From positions 1 to 42,267 of the forward strand of contig NZ_JALKFZ020000193.1 of assembly GCF_023243075.1 (NCBI RefSeq): DNA of 42,267 nucleotides, written 5' to 3'. The position numbers and the translations under genes were made by a program. This DNA comes from Frankia sp. AiPa1. Its GTDB lineage: Bacteria > Actinomycetota > Actinomycetes > Frankiales > Frankiaceae. A model generated the notes under the pieces. The model had not been told where the DNA came from, ran no database searches, and saw only the letters and a list, made by a program, of their open reading frames with translations. Each line of letters opens with the position of its first letter. Within the stretch, counting starts at the first letter, position 1. Positions 1-8,005 of this stretch are shown piece after piece.

Positions 1-115
1 TTTTTGTTTTTGTTCAAAAAAAAAACCCCCCGCCGCCCGTAAACCTAAGGGGGAACCCCCCGGGGGCCCACCACCAGCGCCCGGCCCCCCGGGGCGCGGG
101 GCCCCCTCGGCCGGT
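1..115. other. Low-quality contig end
   Basis: Runs of T, A, C and G (for example C runs at 26-31 and 55-61) alternate here in a way unlike the rest of the window. This looks like a degraded assembly end, and no gene or signal should be read from it. The far end of the window shows the same behaviour. Confidence 0.75.
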
Positions 116-125
116 TGCCGCTCGG

Positions 126-204
126 CCGGATCCAGCGCCGGATCAGGGCCGGATTCCGTGCCGGATCCAGCGCCGGATCCAGCGCCGGATCCAGCGCCGG
201 ATCA
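126..204. repeat. 12-bp tandem repeat at the 3' end of the TetR gene
   Basis: The unit CCGGATCCAGCG occurs at 126-137 and then three times head to tail at 161-196, with degenerate copies between and after. The array reaches the TetR stop codon at 202-204. Because it borders the poor-quality contig end, it may be where assembly failed. Confidence 0.8.
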
Positions 205-807
205 GCGGGGAAGGTCGCGCAGGATCAGGTCGAGGCCGGCGAGGAACTGCGCCTCGTTGTCGTCGCGCAGGTGCGGGGCGACGTCGGACAGGTCCGGATG
301 GCGGTCCTGCGGCGCGTTGACGGCGGCGACCGGTCCGCCGTCGGCGCCGGCGCCCTCCCGCTCCAGGGCCCGGGCGAGCTGGCGGGCCTCGGACAGGGTG
401 TGGCCGAGGGTGTAGAACAGCAGCGTCTGATAGACGTTGGCCGCGTCCAGCGGGTCCATCCCGGCGCGGTGGAGCTGGGCGACGGCATGGTCGGAGCGTT
501 CCCAGTAGGCGCCGACCCCCGGCGGACGGCGCAGCACCAGCGGCGCCAGCGTCGGATGCGCCAGCAGCGAGCGGCGCAGCTGGCGGAAGTTCGCCCGGAT
601 GTCAGCCCGCGGGTCGTCGGTCTGCGGCAGGTCCGCCGAGCCGTCGCGCACGACACTGTCGAGCAGCGCGTCGAGCAGCGCGTTCTTGGTCCGGTAGTGC
701 CGGTACATCGCGGTCGGGTCACATTCGAGGAACGCACCGAGGGCTCGCATACTGAACCCGCCCGCGCCCTGTGTGTCCACGACCTGCATGGCCGCCGCCA
801 TCAACAC
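202..807 (-). CDS. TetR family transcriptional regulator
   Basis: This is a DNA-binding repressor of the TetR family; its ligand is unknown. The N-terminal helix-turn-helix is clear, with FSMRALGAFL followed by MYRHYRTKNALLDALLD at about residues 18-50. The all-helical C-terminal part resembles the tetracycline-repressor type ligand domain. The only usable in-frame start is GTG at 807, which places helix 1 at residue 1. Upstream the frame stays open to a TGA at 1075-1077 and encodes an acidic Glu/Gly/Ala/Pro tail plus a basic stretch (GRRTRRHRR), but has no ATG, GTG or TTG. The normal N-terminus was therefore probably lost, or a frameshift or sequence error hides the start. The family call is firm and integrity is doubtful. 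Confidence 0.75.
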   Translation of the reverse strand: MLMAAAMQVVDTQGAGGFSMRALGAFLECDPTAMYRHYRTKNALLDALLDSVVRDGSADLPQTDDPRADIRANFRQLRRSLLAHPTLAPLVLRRPPGVGAYWERSDHAVAQLHRAGMDPLDAANVYQTLLFYTLGHTLSEARQLARALEREGAGADGGPVAAVNAPQDRHPDLSDVAPHLRDDNEAQFLAGLDLILRDLPR

Positions 808-1074
808 CTCCCGCGAGAGCGTCCCCCGGGGGGTGCGCCGGTGCCGTCTCGTCCGCCGCCCCGCCGGCTGCCCGGTCTCGCCTTCGCCTTCGGCCCCGGG
901 TTCGGCTTCGGCGCCGGGCTCACCCTCGGCCCCGCCTTCACCCTCGGCCCCGGGCTCGGGCTCGGCCCCGGGCTCGGCGCTGTCGGAGGGGCCGGCGGCT
1001 GAGTCCTGCTCGTCATCGTCGATGCCGTCATGATAATCAACGCCGTTGACGCCCGCCCGCGGCCGGCCTGATCG

Positions 1075-1325
1075 TCATCGTGGCGGGAGGATCGGGGCGT
1101 CCGGGGGGCGACGGATGGTCGGGTCGTAGGCATCGAGCTCGCCCGGTTAGAAGCGGACGTCCTTCACCATCCACCAGAACCGGCCGTCCGGCTCCCCCAT
1201 CAGCTTGTAGGAGCCGTCGGGCAGGAGCACCGCCCACCCCCGCCGCCAGGGGGAGCAGCACCGCGCGCATCTCGGCACTCGCGCTGTCCCACAGCCGTAC
1301 CGTGCCATCGTCGATGGCGGTGGCC
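1075..1325 (-). pseudogene. Broken C-terminus of a WD40-repeat protein
   Basis: Read on the minus strand, one frame gives TLATAIDDGTVRLWD, a textbook WD40 blade end. After a single-base shift near 1238-1246 another frame gives AVLLPDGSYKL then GRFWWMVKDVRF, a TAA stop at 1147-1149, and PGELDAYDP, ending at TGA 1075. Actinobacterial WD40 proteins that I recall end in a RFEPGELDPY-like tail, so the TAA sits where a Glu codon is expected. The remnant thus carries one frameshift and one nonsense change. Only about one blade and the tail remain. The upstream side is cut where thioesterase-like sequence begins on the other strand near 1330. Confidence 0.65.
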
Positions 1326-1763
1326 AAGGTGGTGCGGGAGTGGGCAGATCTGCTTCCCGCTGAAATCGAGACGCATGTGGCGCAATACCCCGGCCGTGAG
1401 GACCGGCTGGCTGAGGCTCCGGCGAGGTCCATGGCGGACCTGGCTGACGCGCTGACGCCCGAGGTCGAAAAGCGCCTTGGCGTGGTCTGGTTGACCCCGG
1501 CAACGTTCGTCTCCTCGGGTTTTGTGCCGGCGTCCACCTTGCCCGCGCCGCTGCGCATCGTCGCTGAGTGGAATCCCGCCACGGCGGCCATCAATGCCGC
1601 GCGAAAGCTGTTCGGGAATCAGGCTCCAGGAGGATCGGAACTTGTCTCGACCGGCTGGCCCGCGACACATTCTACGTATTACGCCCCGCTTTGCTCACTG
1701 GCGATCATGGCGGTCTTTGTTCCGCTGAGTATCCGTGCGTATCGCCGGGCGGCCACCAGCTGA
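1314..1763 (+). pseudogene. Chimeric fragment: type II thioesterase piece joined to ABC-2 permease C-terminus
   Basis: The frame is open from ATG 1314 to TGA 1761-1763. Codons from about 1332 to 1470 read VVREWADLLPAEIETHVAQY then PGREDRLAEAPARSMADLADALTP, which matches the early part of GrsT-like type II thioesterases but lacks the GHSxG serine motif. From about 1480 the frame continues directly as a DrrB-type ABC-2 transporter permease tail: TFVSSGFVPASTLPAPLRIVAEWNP, then a final membrane helix ending in FVPLSIRAYRR. The two parts belong to unrelated proteins, so an in-frame deletion or recombination junction near 1470-1482 is inferred. Neither activity can be intact. Both ancestors are typical of antibiotic biosynthesis clusters. 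Confidence 0.65.
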
Positions 1764-1772
1764 AGCCCACAG

Positions 1773-1816
1773 GCGAAGCGGTCGGAGACGGACATCGCCG
1801 TCTCCGACCGCTTCGC
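1773..1816. terminator. Perfect 19-bp hairpin between convergent genes
   Basis: GCGAAGCGGTCGGAGACGG at 1773-1791 is exactly complementary to 1798-1816, with a 6-base loop (ACATCG). It lies between the plus-strand permease fragment ending at 1763 and the minus-strand small membrane protein ending at 1842, as expected of a bidirectional terminator. There is no long T tract, which is common in GC-rich actinobacteria. Confidence 0.8.
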
Positions 1817-1841
1817 GCTTGGCTGCTTGCTGATCCTTCTT

Positions 1842-2054
1842 TCAGCGCCCTTTTCGGTTTGGGCTGGAAATCGACCGGTACACGGCTGTTATCAGCAGAA
1901 AAAGTACTCCGACGAGTGCTAGGGTGATGGCTGCGTTCGCCACGACCGGGAAGTCTTCGATCAGCTTCTGCTTGGCCAGATTGGCGCCAACAATGATAAC
2001 GACGTAGACATACCAGGGAGCCCACCTACCGTCAGTCGGCTGCTGATTTTCCAT
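1842..2054 (-). CDS. Small two-helix membrane protein
   Basis: This predicted protein of 70 residues starts MENQQPTDGRWAPWYVYVV and has two hydrophobic segments, at about residues 13-28 and 34-58, ending in a basic tail (RSISSPNRKGR). I chose ATG 2054 because AAGGCAGGT lies directly upstream; an in-frame ATG at 2087 would add 11 residues. I do not recognise a named family. It is divergent from the sensor kinase gene and might be a membrane partner of that two-component system, but only proximity supports this. Confidence 0.6.
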   Translation of the reverse strand: MENQQPTDGRWAPWYVYVVIIVGANLAKQKLIEDFPVVANAAITLALVGVLFLLITAVYRSISSPNRKGR

Positions 2055-2492
2055 ACCTGCCTTCGCACCCTCGGGCCGAGTGGTCAAGACTGCTCCTCAA
2101 TCGCGCGCGGCTTCGGCGATCCGCGGGGCGTTGGGTGAGAGCGGGCACCGTGGTGGCGCACCGCCTTGCTAGCGTTGACCCGGGACGGGCGAGTGGAAAC
2201 GGCGGACCGTCTTCCGCCGTCCCGTATTAGGCCTGCCGTCTCCGTCGACGGCATCTCGATCGAGCGCCCTCCAACATGCTCCATCTGCTGTTCGCCTGCC
2301 TGCCTGTGCGGGTCGGCCGCACGGGTCTCCCCTGAGGTGACGTGGGCGACACCGGGTCGTACACAGGAGTCCGGTCTGCGGCTATGACGAGCATGCTTGA
2401 GCGCGGCCACGGGCGCGTCATGCGCTCGTACCATCTGTGTCTCATCACTTCGAAGGAGGCGCTGTCCCGGTCCCTGTGATGTAATCAAGGTC
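2055..2492. other. Intergenic region before the two-component system
   Basis: No convincing gene is seen in these about 440 bases between the divergent small membrane protein and the kinase. Short open frames on both strands look like GC-rich noise. A strong ribosome-binding-like GAAGGAGG occurs at 2452-2459, but the only starts well spaced from it (GTG 2476, ATG 2479) hit a stop at once. Promoters for both divergent units should lie here; I could not pick them out. Confidence 0.5.
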
Positions 2493-3782
2493 GTGCGGCT
2501 CAGCGGCGGTCGGCGCCTACACCCTCCGTCGTTTTTGCGCCCACGCGATCTTCCGGTATGGCTGCAGGACGTGCTCGTCGTCGCAAGCTCGGTGGCGGTT
2601 GGCGGTCTCCTCTACGTGACCCGCCTGTATCCCGTCGACCCCGAGCCGGTCCAGCGTTTCTGGTGGGTTCGTATCGGTTTGTTCGGGGTAATCTGTCTTG
2701 TGGAGCTGCTCCGGCGTCGGGCGCCCGGGTTCGCGCTGACGTCGGGGTTGATGCTGGTTCTCCTGGATGGCGCCCTCGCCGGCTACACCGGCGTCAGCCT
2801 ACCGATGCTGGTGGTATTCGCCGATCTCCTCTACGCGGCTACGCTCTACGGCTCGCCGCGGTTGAGTAGAGATATGGTGTTGGTCGCCGTTCTGTGCATG
2901 TTCGGCCTGATTCTGGATGCGCAGATACTGGTCGCGGACTGGCGGGCGACAATCATCACCGGATTGTCGGCCTTTCCTCTCATCGTGCTTCCTGTGTGGT
3001 TGGCCGCGAACCTTCGGCAGGAAAAGAGGATTTCCGAGGTCGAGCGAAAAAATTCCGTCCAGGTGGCCTGGATAGCCGAGCTCGACCGGGCCGCAGCGGT
3101 TGCCGCCGAAAGATCACGGCTTGCCCGCGACCTGCACGACGTGATCGCGGGTCACCTGTCCGCGATCGCGATCCAGTCTGAAGCGGTCCTAGCGACCAGC
3201 GGCGGGGCGATCCGGGACCCCGCCCGAAACGGGCTGGTATCGATCCGCAAAAACAGTGTGAAGGCGTTGGAGGAGATGCGGGCGATCATCAACCTCCTCG
3301 CCGCGCAGGACAGCGTGGACGACGAGATGACATCGCCGTCCCGGCTCGCCGCGCTGTCCACCGTCGTTGAGTCGGTACGGAGCTCGGGCATAAAAATCGA
3401 GGTGAACTCCGATCTCGAGGACTCGCCGTCGTTGCCGATGGCGGTCGATCTCACCGCCTATCGAATCGCCCACGAGGCGCTGACGAACATTATCAAGCAT
3501 GCCCCCCGGAGTCGGGCGCACGTGGATATCCAGCGTATTGACGGGGTGCTTTCGGTCCGGATTGTCAATGAGCTGCCCGATCTAAGGAGTCAATCCACCA
3601 TGGTTCATGATGGCGACTGCGTAGTGGGTGATGAGGCGGCGGCCTCCGCCGCTCAGGCGGGAAACGGCCTGCGTAACATGCGGGAGCGGGCCACCGCGGT
3701 TGGGGGATCTTTCAGCGCCGGATTCGCCGATGGTGGCTGGCAGGTGTGCGCCCGCCTCCCGATCGTGGATGGAATTGTATGA
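2493..3782 (+). CDS. Sensor histidine kinase, NarL/DesK type (HisKA_3)
   Basis: This is a membrane sensor kinase that should autophosphorylate on His and pass the phosphate to the response regulator encoded next. About four to five hydrophobic segments cover residues 25-175. The dimerisation and phosphoacceptor motif AERSRLARDLHDVIAGHLSA puts the reactive His near residue 215. The ATPase domain has an N-box-like region (AYRIAHEALTNIIKHAP) and a G-box (GNGLRNMRERATAVGG). The first sensible in-frame start is GTG 2493; a TTG at 2397 would add 32 basic residues unlike a kinase N-terminus. The gene ends in an ATGA overlap with its regulator, implying coupled translation. The signal is unknown, as the sensor region is only membrane helices. 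Confidence 0.88.
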   Translation: MRLSGGRRLHPPSFLRPRDLPVWLQDVLVVASSVAVGGLLYVTRLYPVDPEPVQRFWWVRIGLFGVICLVELLRRRAPGFALTSGLMLVLLDGALAGYTGVSLPMLVVFADLLYAATLYGSPRLSRDMVLVAVLCMFGLILDAQILVADWRATIITGLSAFPLIVLPVWLAANLRQEKRISEVERKNSVQVAWIAELDRAAAVAAERSRLARDLHDVIAGHLSAIAIQSEAVLATSGGAIRDPARNGLVSIRKNSVKALEEMRAIINLLAAQDSVDDEMTSPSRLAALSTVVESVRSSGIKIEVNSDLEDSPSLPMAVDLTAYRIAHEALTNIIKHAPRSRAHVDIQRIDGVLSVRIVNELPDLRSQSTMVHDGDCVVGDEAAASAAQAGNGLRNMRERATAVGGSFSAGFADGGWQVCARLPIVDGIV

Positions 3783-4426
3783 CGATCCGGGTACTCGTCG
3801 CCGACGATCATGCGACTGTGCGTGCTGGTCTGACGGTTATTCTCAACAACGCAGAAGGAGTGGAGGTCGTTGCCGAGTCGGCGGACGGCGCCGCCGCTAT
3901 CCACGAGGCGCGCCAGCGGCGACCAGATGTTACGCTCATGGATGTTCGCATGCCGGTGGTAAACGGGATAGTCGCGACACGGACGATGGTCAGAGAGGGC
4001 CTGTCGGACGTCCTGATCCTTTCGGCCTTTGATCTGGATGAATACGTGTACGCGGCGATGCGTGCCGGCGCCGCCGGCTTCCTGTTGAAGTCGCTGGAAG
4101 CGGCCAGGTTGATCGATGCGGTGCGCCTGGTGGCTGCTGGCGACGGTGTGCTGGCGCCACAGATCACACGCCGAATGATCTCAACCTTTGCGACGATGAA
4201 AGTGAATGTGTCCCCTCGGCCTGTGGAGGAACTCAAGGAGTCTCTGACCGGGCGTGAGCGCGACGTTCTTGCCTGTCTTGGGAAAGGTATGTCGAACGCC
4301 GAGATCGCGGGGGCGCTCTTTATCAGCGAGACAACGGTGAAGACCCACGTGTCGAACGTGTTGGCCAAGCTCGAACTGCGAACGCGGGTTCAGGCGGCCA
4401 TCGCCGCACGGGAGTGGGGTCTGTGA
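3779..4426 (+). CDS. Response regulator, NarL/LuxR family
   Basis: This 215-residue two-domain regulator is the partner of the preceding kinase; its ATG shares the ATGA at 3779-3782 with the kinase stop. The receiver domain has the acidic pair in VLVADDHATVRAGL, phosphoacceptor Asp55 in LMDVRMP, and Lys in FLLKSLE. The C-terminal LuxR-type helix-turn-helix reads LTGRERDVLACLGKGMSNAE and then ISETTVKTHVSNVLAKL. All key residues are present, so it should be functional. Targets are unknown; the neighbouring transporter remnant and small membrane gene are possible former targets, but this is inference. Confidence 0.93.
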   Translation: MTIRVLVADDHATVRAGLTVILNNAEGVEVVAESADGAAAIHEARQRRPDVTLMDVRMPVVNGIVATRTMVREGLSDVLILSAFDLDEYVYAAMRAGAAGFLLKSLEAARLIDAVRLVAAGDGVLAPQITRRMISTFATMKVNVSPRPVEELKESLTGRERDVLACLGKGMSNAEIAGALFISETTVKTHVSNVLAKLELRTRVQAAIAAREWGL

Positions 4427-4519
4427 CGGCAAGCACCGACGTGTCTGTCGAGCGCTCATTTTTGTGTGGCGGGATCGTTCACTGGGTGTGCGGACAGCGA
4501 GATCCATGGCGGGCGCCGG

Positions 4520-4790
4520 TCAGGAGGACTTGAGGCCCGCACCAGTGAGCGGCAGCACGACCTGGGGCGGGTGGCCGGTCTCGCGACGGAATCGGCTGCT
4601 CCATTCGCCGCCCGGTCCTTCCATCCAGGTCAGGAGCCCGGCGTAAGCCGCAGCGGCGGTGGGCTCCACGAACAGGCCATGTGCGGCGAGCCGGGATCGT
4701 GCCGCGATGATCGCATCCTCCGTGACCGTGACCACCGAGCCATGGCTCAAGCGGATCGCGGTGAGGATCTCCGTTTTCCTGGGGGGCCCA
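4520..4790 (-). pseudogene. C-terminal fragment of a threonine-synthase-like PLP enzyme
   Basis: The last about 88 codons read GPPRKTEILTAIRLSHGSVV, TVTEDAIIAARSRLAAHGLF, VEPTAAAAYAGLL and VLPLTGAGLKSS, which matches the C-terminal end of fold-type II PLP enzymes annotated as threonine synthase. The PLP-binding lysine region and the whole N-terminal two thirds are absent. Upstream (4790-4910) the coding potential moves to other frames and I cannot place it. It appears to be a decayed remnant truncated by rearrangement. The family assignment is from memory of the C-terminal motif. Confidence 0.55.
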
Positions 4791-4901
4791 CCGCGACCAG
4801 GGCGGCGGTCCAGCCCTGCCGCCTGGTCCGGCCCTCGCCCAGGCGGCGATGACGAACGCGGTGCCGAGCCCGCCGACGCCGAGGGCCTTGACGGCAGTTT
4901 C

Positions 4902-5924
4902 CTACCCGGCGTGGCGCTGCCTGGCGGGGCATTGTTTGATATCCGACAGCGGTGCGGCATTCCGCTCGGCGGTGCGGCGGGCGCTGGCCGCGAGGGCGGC
5001 GCGCAGGTCGGCGGGGTCGAGCACCTCGACGCCGTCACCGAGGGCGCGCAGCTGCCCCAGAGCGACGTCCGGGCCCTCGGTGCACAGGGTCACCACTCGC
5101 CAGCCGTCCGCATCCGGATCGGACGCGTTGGCCCGAGCATCCCGCGCGGCCACCGGGCCGACGGCGCCGTGCAGGGTCGTGAACGCCTCGGGCGACAGGC
5201 GAAGCCGGCAGGTCCAGCGCATCAGCGAGCGGGCGAAGTCGTCGCCGGCGGCGCGCCACCAGCCGGCGAGGTCGAAGTCGTCCGGACGGTCGAACGTCTC
5301 CGCGCGCGGTCCGACCGAGACTATCCGGGCGACCCGGTAGCTCAGGATCCGTCCACGGTGCCGGGCGACGAGATACCAGGTCCCGGCCTTGCAGACCAGT
5401 CCCAGCGGGTCGACCCGGCGGGTGATCGAGTCGCCGTCACGCCGGGCGTACCCAAGGTCGAGGCGGCGGGCGGCCCAGACCGCCTCGGCGAGAGCGGACA
5501 GCTGCGGCACGGCCTCCTCCCGCGCGAACCAGCCGGGAGCGTCCAGCAGGAACCGCTGGTGCACCTGCCCGGCGTGGACGCGCGGCCGGGGCGGCAGCGC
5601 GGCGAGAACCTTCGTGCGTGCGGCCACGGCCGCGGTGGCGAGGCCCAGCCCGGCGAGAATCTGCGGCCCGGCCCCGGCGAGCAGCAGAGCGGCGGCCTCG
5701 TCCCCGGTGAGCCCGTCGAGATCGGTGCGCCACCCGTCGGTGAGCCGGACGCCGCCGTGGCGGCCCGGTTCGGACCACAGCGGGACGCCGGCGTCCTGCA
5801 GCGCGGCGATGTCGCGGCGCACGGTACGCACCGACACCTCGAGCGCCGCGGCCAGCTCGGGCGCCGTGGCCCGGCGTACCGCCTGCAGATGCAGCAGTAA
5901 CGCGGTCAGCCGACTCGAACGCAC
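4902..5924 (-). CDS. WYL-domain transcriptional regulator (YafY/DeoR-like)
   Basis: This 340-residue regulator has an N-terminal winged helix (RLTALLLHLQ, ELAAALEVSVRTVRRDIAAL at about residues 5-45). A WYL domain follows at about residues 145-225 (DPLGLVCKAGTWYLVARHRG), then a C-terminal extension (WCX) rich in Arg/Asp/Ala. WYL domains are thought to bind nucleotide or nucleic-acid ligands. Start GTG 5924 lies 63 bases from the divergent start of the flavin-fold gene at 5988. That divergent pairing is common for this family and suggests it controls its neighbour. The C-terminus runs up to the threonine-synthase-like remnant. Confidence 0.9.
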   Translation of the reverse strand: MRSSRLTALLLHLQAVRRATAPELAAALEVSVRTVRRDIAALQDAGVPLWSEPGRHGGVRLTDGWRTDLDGLTGDEAAALLLAGAGPQILAGLGLATAAVAARTKVLAALPPRPRVHAGQVHQRFLLDAPGWFAREEAVPQLSALAEAVWAARRLDLGYARRDGDSITRRVDPLGLVCKAGTWYLVARHRGRILSYRVARIVSVGPRAETFDRPDDFDLAGWWRAAGDDFARSLMRWTCRLRLSPEAFTTLHGAVGPVAARDARANASDPDADGWRVVTLCTEGPDVALGQLRALGDGVEVLDPADLRAALAASARRTAERNAAPLSDIKQCPARQRHAG

Positions 5925-5987
5925 CCCGGAATGGTAGTCGGGAAACGGTGACAGCAGATGTCACGGTTGGGCCCGCAGGATGGGCAC

Positions 5988-6500
5988 ATGGCCACCTCCT
6001 GGCAGGACTTCGAGAACGCCCAGCCCGCGCTGGCGACGACCGTACGCACCCGGTTCGAGGCGTTTCGCCACCACGTGCTGGCCACCCTGCGCCTGGACGG
6101 CGCCCCGCGCACCAGCGGGATCGAGGCGACGTTCCGCTCCGGCGAGCTCTGGCTGGGCAGCATGCCCGGCGCCCGCAAGGTGGCGGACCTGCGCCGCGAC
6201 CCCCGTTTCGAGCTGCACGCCAACCCGGGCCCCGGCACCGACATGGCCGGCGGCGACATCCGCATCGCGGGCCTTGCCCGGTGGGTGGACGACCCGGCCA
6301 CTCTCGCCCGCTTCACCGACGAGGTGTCGCCGCCGGAGCCGTTCGCCCTGTTCCGCGCCGAGATCACCGAGATCGTCCGCACCAGCGTGGACGAACCCGC
6401 CGAACAGATCGTCCTGGAGAGCTGGCGGCCCGGCTACCCTGGCGTCCGCGTCCAGCGCCGCGGCAACAGCCCCGAACCCGCGGTGGAAAGGTGGGCTTGA
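5988..6500 (+). CDS. Pyridoxamine 5'-phosphate oxidase-fold flavin/F420-binding protein
   Basis: This 170-residue protein has the split-barrel fold of PNPOx-like enzymes that bind FMN or F420. Visible marks are TSGIEATFRSGELWLGSMPG, ARKVADLRRDPRFELHANPG and the C-terminal GYPGVRVQRRG. The ATG at 5988 follows GGATGG at good spacing; an in-frame ATG at 5958 would add ten residues and is less likely. It is divergent from a WYL regulator that probably controls it. The substrate cannot be told from sequence. An F420-dependent reductase role is plausible for an actinobacterium but unproven. Confidence 0.8.
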   Translation: MATSWQDFENAQPALATTVRTRFEAFRHHVLATLRLDGAPRTSGIEATFRSGELWLGSMPGARKVADLRRDPRFELHANPGPGTDMAGGDIRIAGLARWVDDPATLARFTDEVSPPEPFALFRAEITEIVRTSVDEPAEQIVLESWRPGYPGVRVQRRGNSPEPAVERWA

Positions 6501-6574
6501 GCGGTCGTCAGGGCGACTCCTTCGGCTGGGCGGGCCGTGCCGGTCGGCCGACGATGGCGATTATGCGCTGGGCG

Positions 6575-7591
6575 TCACACCTGTTCCATCTGGATGGCGG
6601 CAGGGTGAGCACGCCATCCGGCCGCCGGCCGGCTCAGACCGGTGGTGGCGACGACGAGACTGGCCGCGCCAAGGTTGTCCTCCAGATGCGCGCGACTGGC
6701 CGTGCCGGGGATCGGCACCACGTCGCTTCCCTGGGCCAGGATCCAGGCCAGGGCGAACTGGGCCGGCGTGCAGCCATGGTCGGCGGCTGCCCGCCGGACC
6801 TGCTCGGCGAGGTGCTGGTTCGCGGCAAGATTGTCCGGTTGGAAGCGCGGCATCCGGCGGCGCAGGTCCGTCGGGCCCAGGTCGTCGGTGCTGGTGATGG
6901 TCCCGGTGAGGAAGCCACGGCCCAGCGGGCTGTACGCCACGATGCCGATGCCGAGTTCACGGGCTGTCGGCAGCACCTGCTCCTCGATGTCCCGCGACCA
7001 CAGCGACCATTCGGTCTGCAACGCCGTGATCGGATGGGTGGCGTGCGCGCGGCGCAGCGTGGCGGGCCCCACCTCGCACAGTCCGAGATGGCCGACCTTC
7101 CCCTCGGCGACCAGCTCCGCCATGGCGCCGACCGTCTCCTCGACGGGCACGTCCCGATCCAGCCGATGCTGATAGTAAAGATCGATATGGTCGATGCCAA
7201 GTCGCCGCAGGGACGCTTCGCACGCCTCGCGGACGTAGGCGGGCCGACCGTTGTTGACGTACCCGTCATCCCCCGGCACGAGCCCGAACTTGGTCGCAAT
7301 CACCACCTCGTGCCGGCGGCCCCGCACGGTTCGCCCGACCAGCTCCTCGTTGGTGTGGGGACCGTAGATGTCCGCGGTGTCGAGCAGGGTCACTCCGCGG
7401 TCGATGGCGCGCACCAGCGTCGCCTGCGCCTCGGCCTGGTCCGGCTGCCGGTAGAACCCGTTCAGATTCATGCAGCCCAGCCCGATCGCTCCCACCTCCA
7501 GCCCCGCGCCCAGCCGGCGGCGCGGCAGGCTGCCCCGACCGTCCGGCGCGTGGACGCCATCGGGGTTCCATCCCTTGTTCGCTTCATTCAC
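6575..7591 (-). CDS. Aldo/keto reductase (first MerR-linked copy)
   Basis: This 338-residue NADPH-dependent oxidoreductase has the TIM-barrel AKR fold. The catalytic tetrad is visible: Asp and Tyr in LLDTADIYGP, Lys in VVIATKFG, His in DLYYQHRLD. The cofactor region near the C-terminus reads VVPIPGTASRAHLEDNLGA. I chose GTG 7591 because its GTGA overlaps the TGA of the upstream MerR gene, giving a 4-base translational coupling. The MerR regulator and this gene are one operon. It is closely similar to the second copy at 20348-21325. A role in detoxifying reactive aldehydes or quinones is inferred from family and context. The last about 20 residues drift in composition. Confidence 0.92.
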   Translation of the reverse strand: MNEANKGWNPDGVHAPDGRGSLPRRRLGAGLEVGAIGLGCMNLNGFYRQPDQAEAQATLVRAIDRGVTLLDTADIYGPHTNEELVGRTVRGRRHEVVIATKFGLVPGDDGYVNNGRPAYVREACEASLRRLGIDHIDLYYQHRLDRDVPVEETVGAMAELVAEGKVGHLGLCEVGPATLRRAHATHPITALQTEWSLWSRDIEEQVLPTARELGIGIVAYSPLGRGFLTGTITSTDDLGPTDLRRRMPRFQPDNLAANQHLAEQVRRAAADHGCTPAQFALAWILAQGSDVVPIPGTASRAHLEDNLGAASLVVATTGLSRPAAGWRAHPAAIQMEQV

Positions 7592-7998
7592 GCCGACTCC
7601 CCGGTGCTCGTAGTGGTAACCAGCTGTGATGATCGGATGGTTGTCGACCGCGGACACTCGTCGATCTTTCCGTCGATGGCAGTCAGGCAGTCGTCGATCC
7701 GCGTCCGTTGGCGACGCAGGCGCAGCCGCTGCTCCTCGAGGATCTGGCGGCGTCGGCCGGCCGTCCGTTCACCCTGCCGGGCGAGACCGAGATACTCGTG
7801 CAGCACTCTCAGCGGCATCCCGGTGTCACGCATCAGGATGACGAAACGGATGCTCGCGAGGGTCTCCTCGTCGTAGAGCCGCCGGCCAGCGCCGTCCCGG
7901 CGAACCGGCTCGAGCAGGCCCACCCGCTCGTAGAAACGCAGGGCGTTGGGACTGACGCCGCAGAGCTCCGCGGCTACCCCGACCGACATCAAGGTCAT
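7588..7998 (-). CDS. MerR family regulator (first copy)
   Basis: This 136-residue regulator has the MerR winged helix at the N-terminus (VGVAAELCGVSPNALRFYER then VGLLEPVRRDGAGRRLYDEE). A dimerising coiled coil follows around residues 80-118 (RQILEEQRLRLRRQRTRIDD). No Cys pair typical of metal sensors is visible. ATG 7998 is preferred because a MerR-type promoter ends 7 bases upstream, predicting a leaderless transcript. The gene overlaps the AKR start by 4 bases. By family knowledge it should bind the 19-base spacer of its own promoter, untwist it when induced, and so control both genes. Confidence 0.9.
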   Translation of the reverse strand: MTLMSVGVAAELCGVSPNALRFYERVGLLEPVRRDGAGRRLYDEETLASIRFVILMRDTGMPLRVLHEYLGLARQGERTAGRRRQILEEQRLRLRRQRTRIDDCLTAIDGKIDECPRSTTIRSSQLVTTTSTGESA

Positions 7999-8005
7999 GA
8001 ACACA

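Noticed and set aside
2384..2479. 31-codon frame MTSMLERGHGRVMRSYHLCL... before the kinase as a leader peptide
   Set aside because: No ribosome-binding site or family match; the overlap with the region is explained by chance in GC-rich DNA.
5948..7876. 642-codon plus-strand frame across the flavin-fold and AKR genes
   Set aside because: It overlaps two well-supported genes in other frames and shows no family resemblance.
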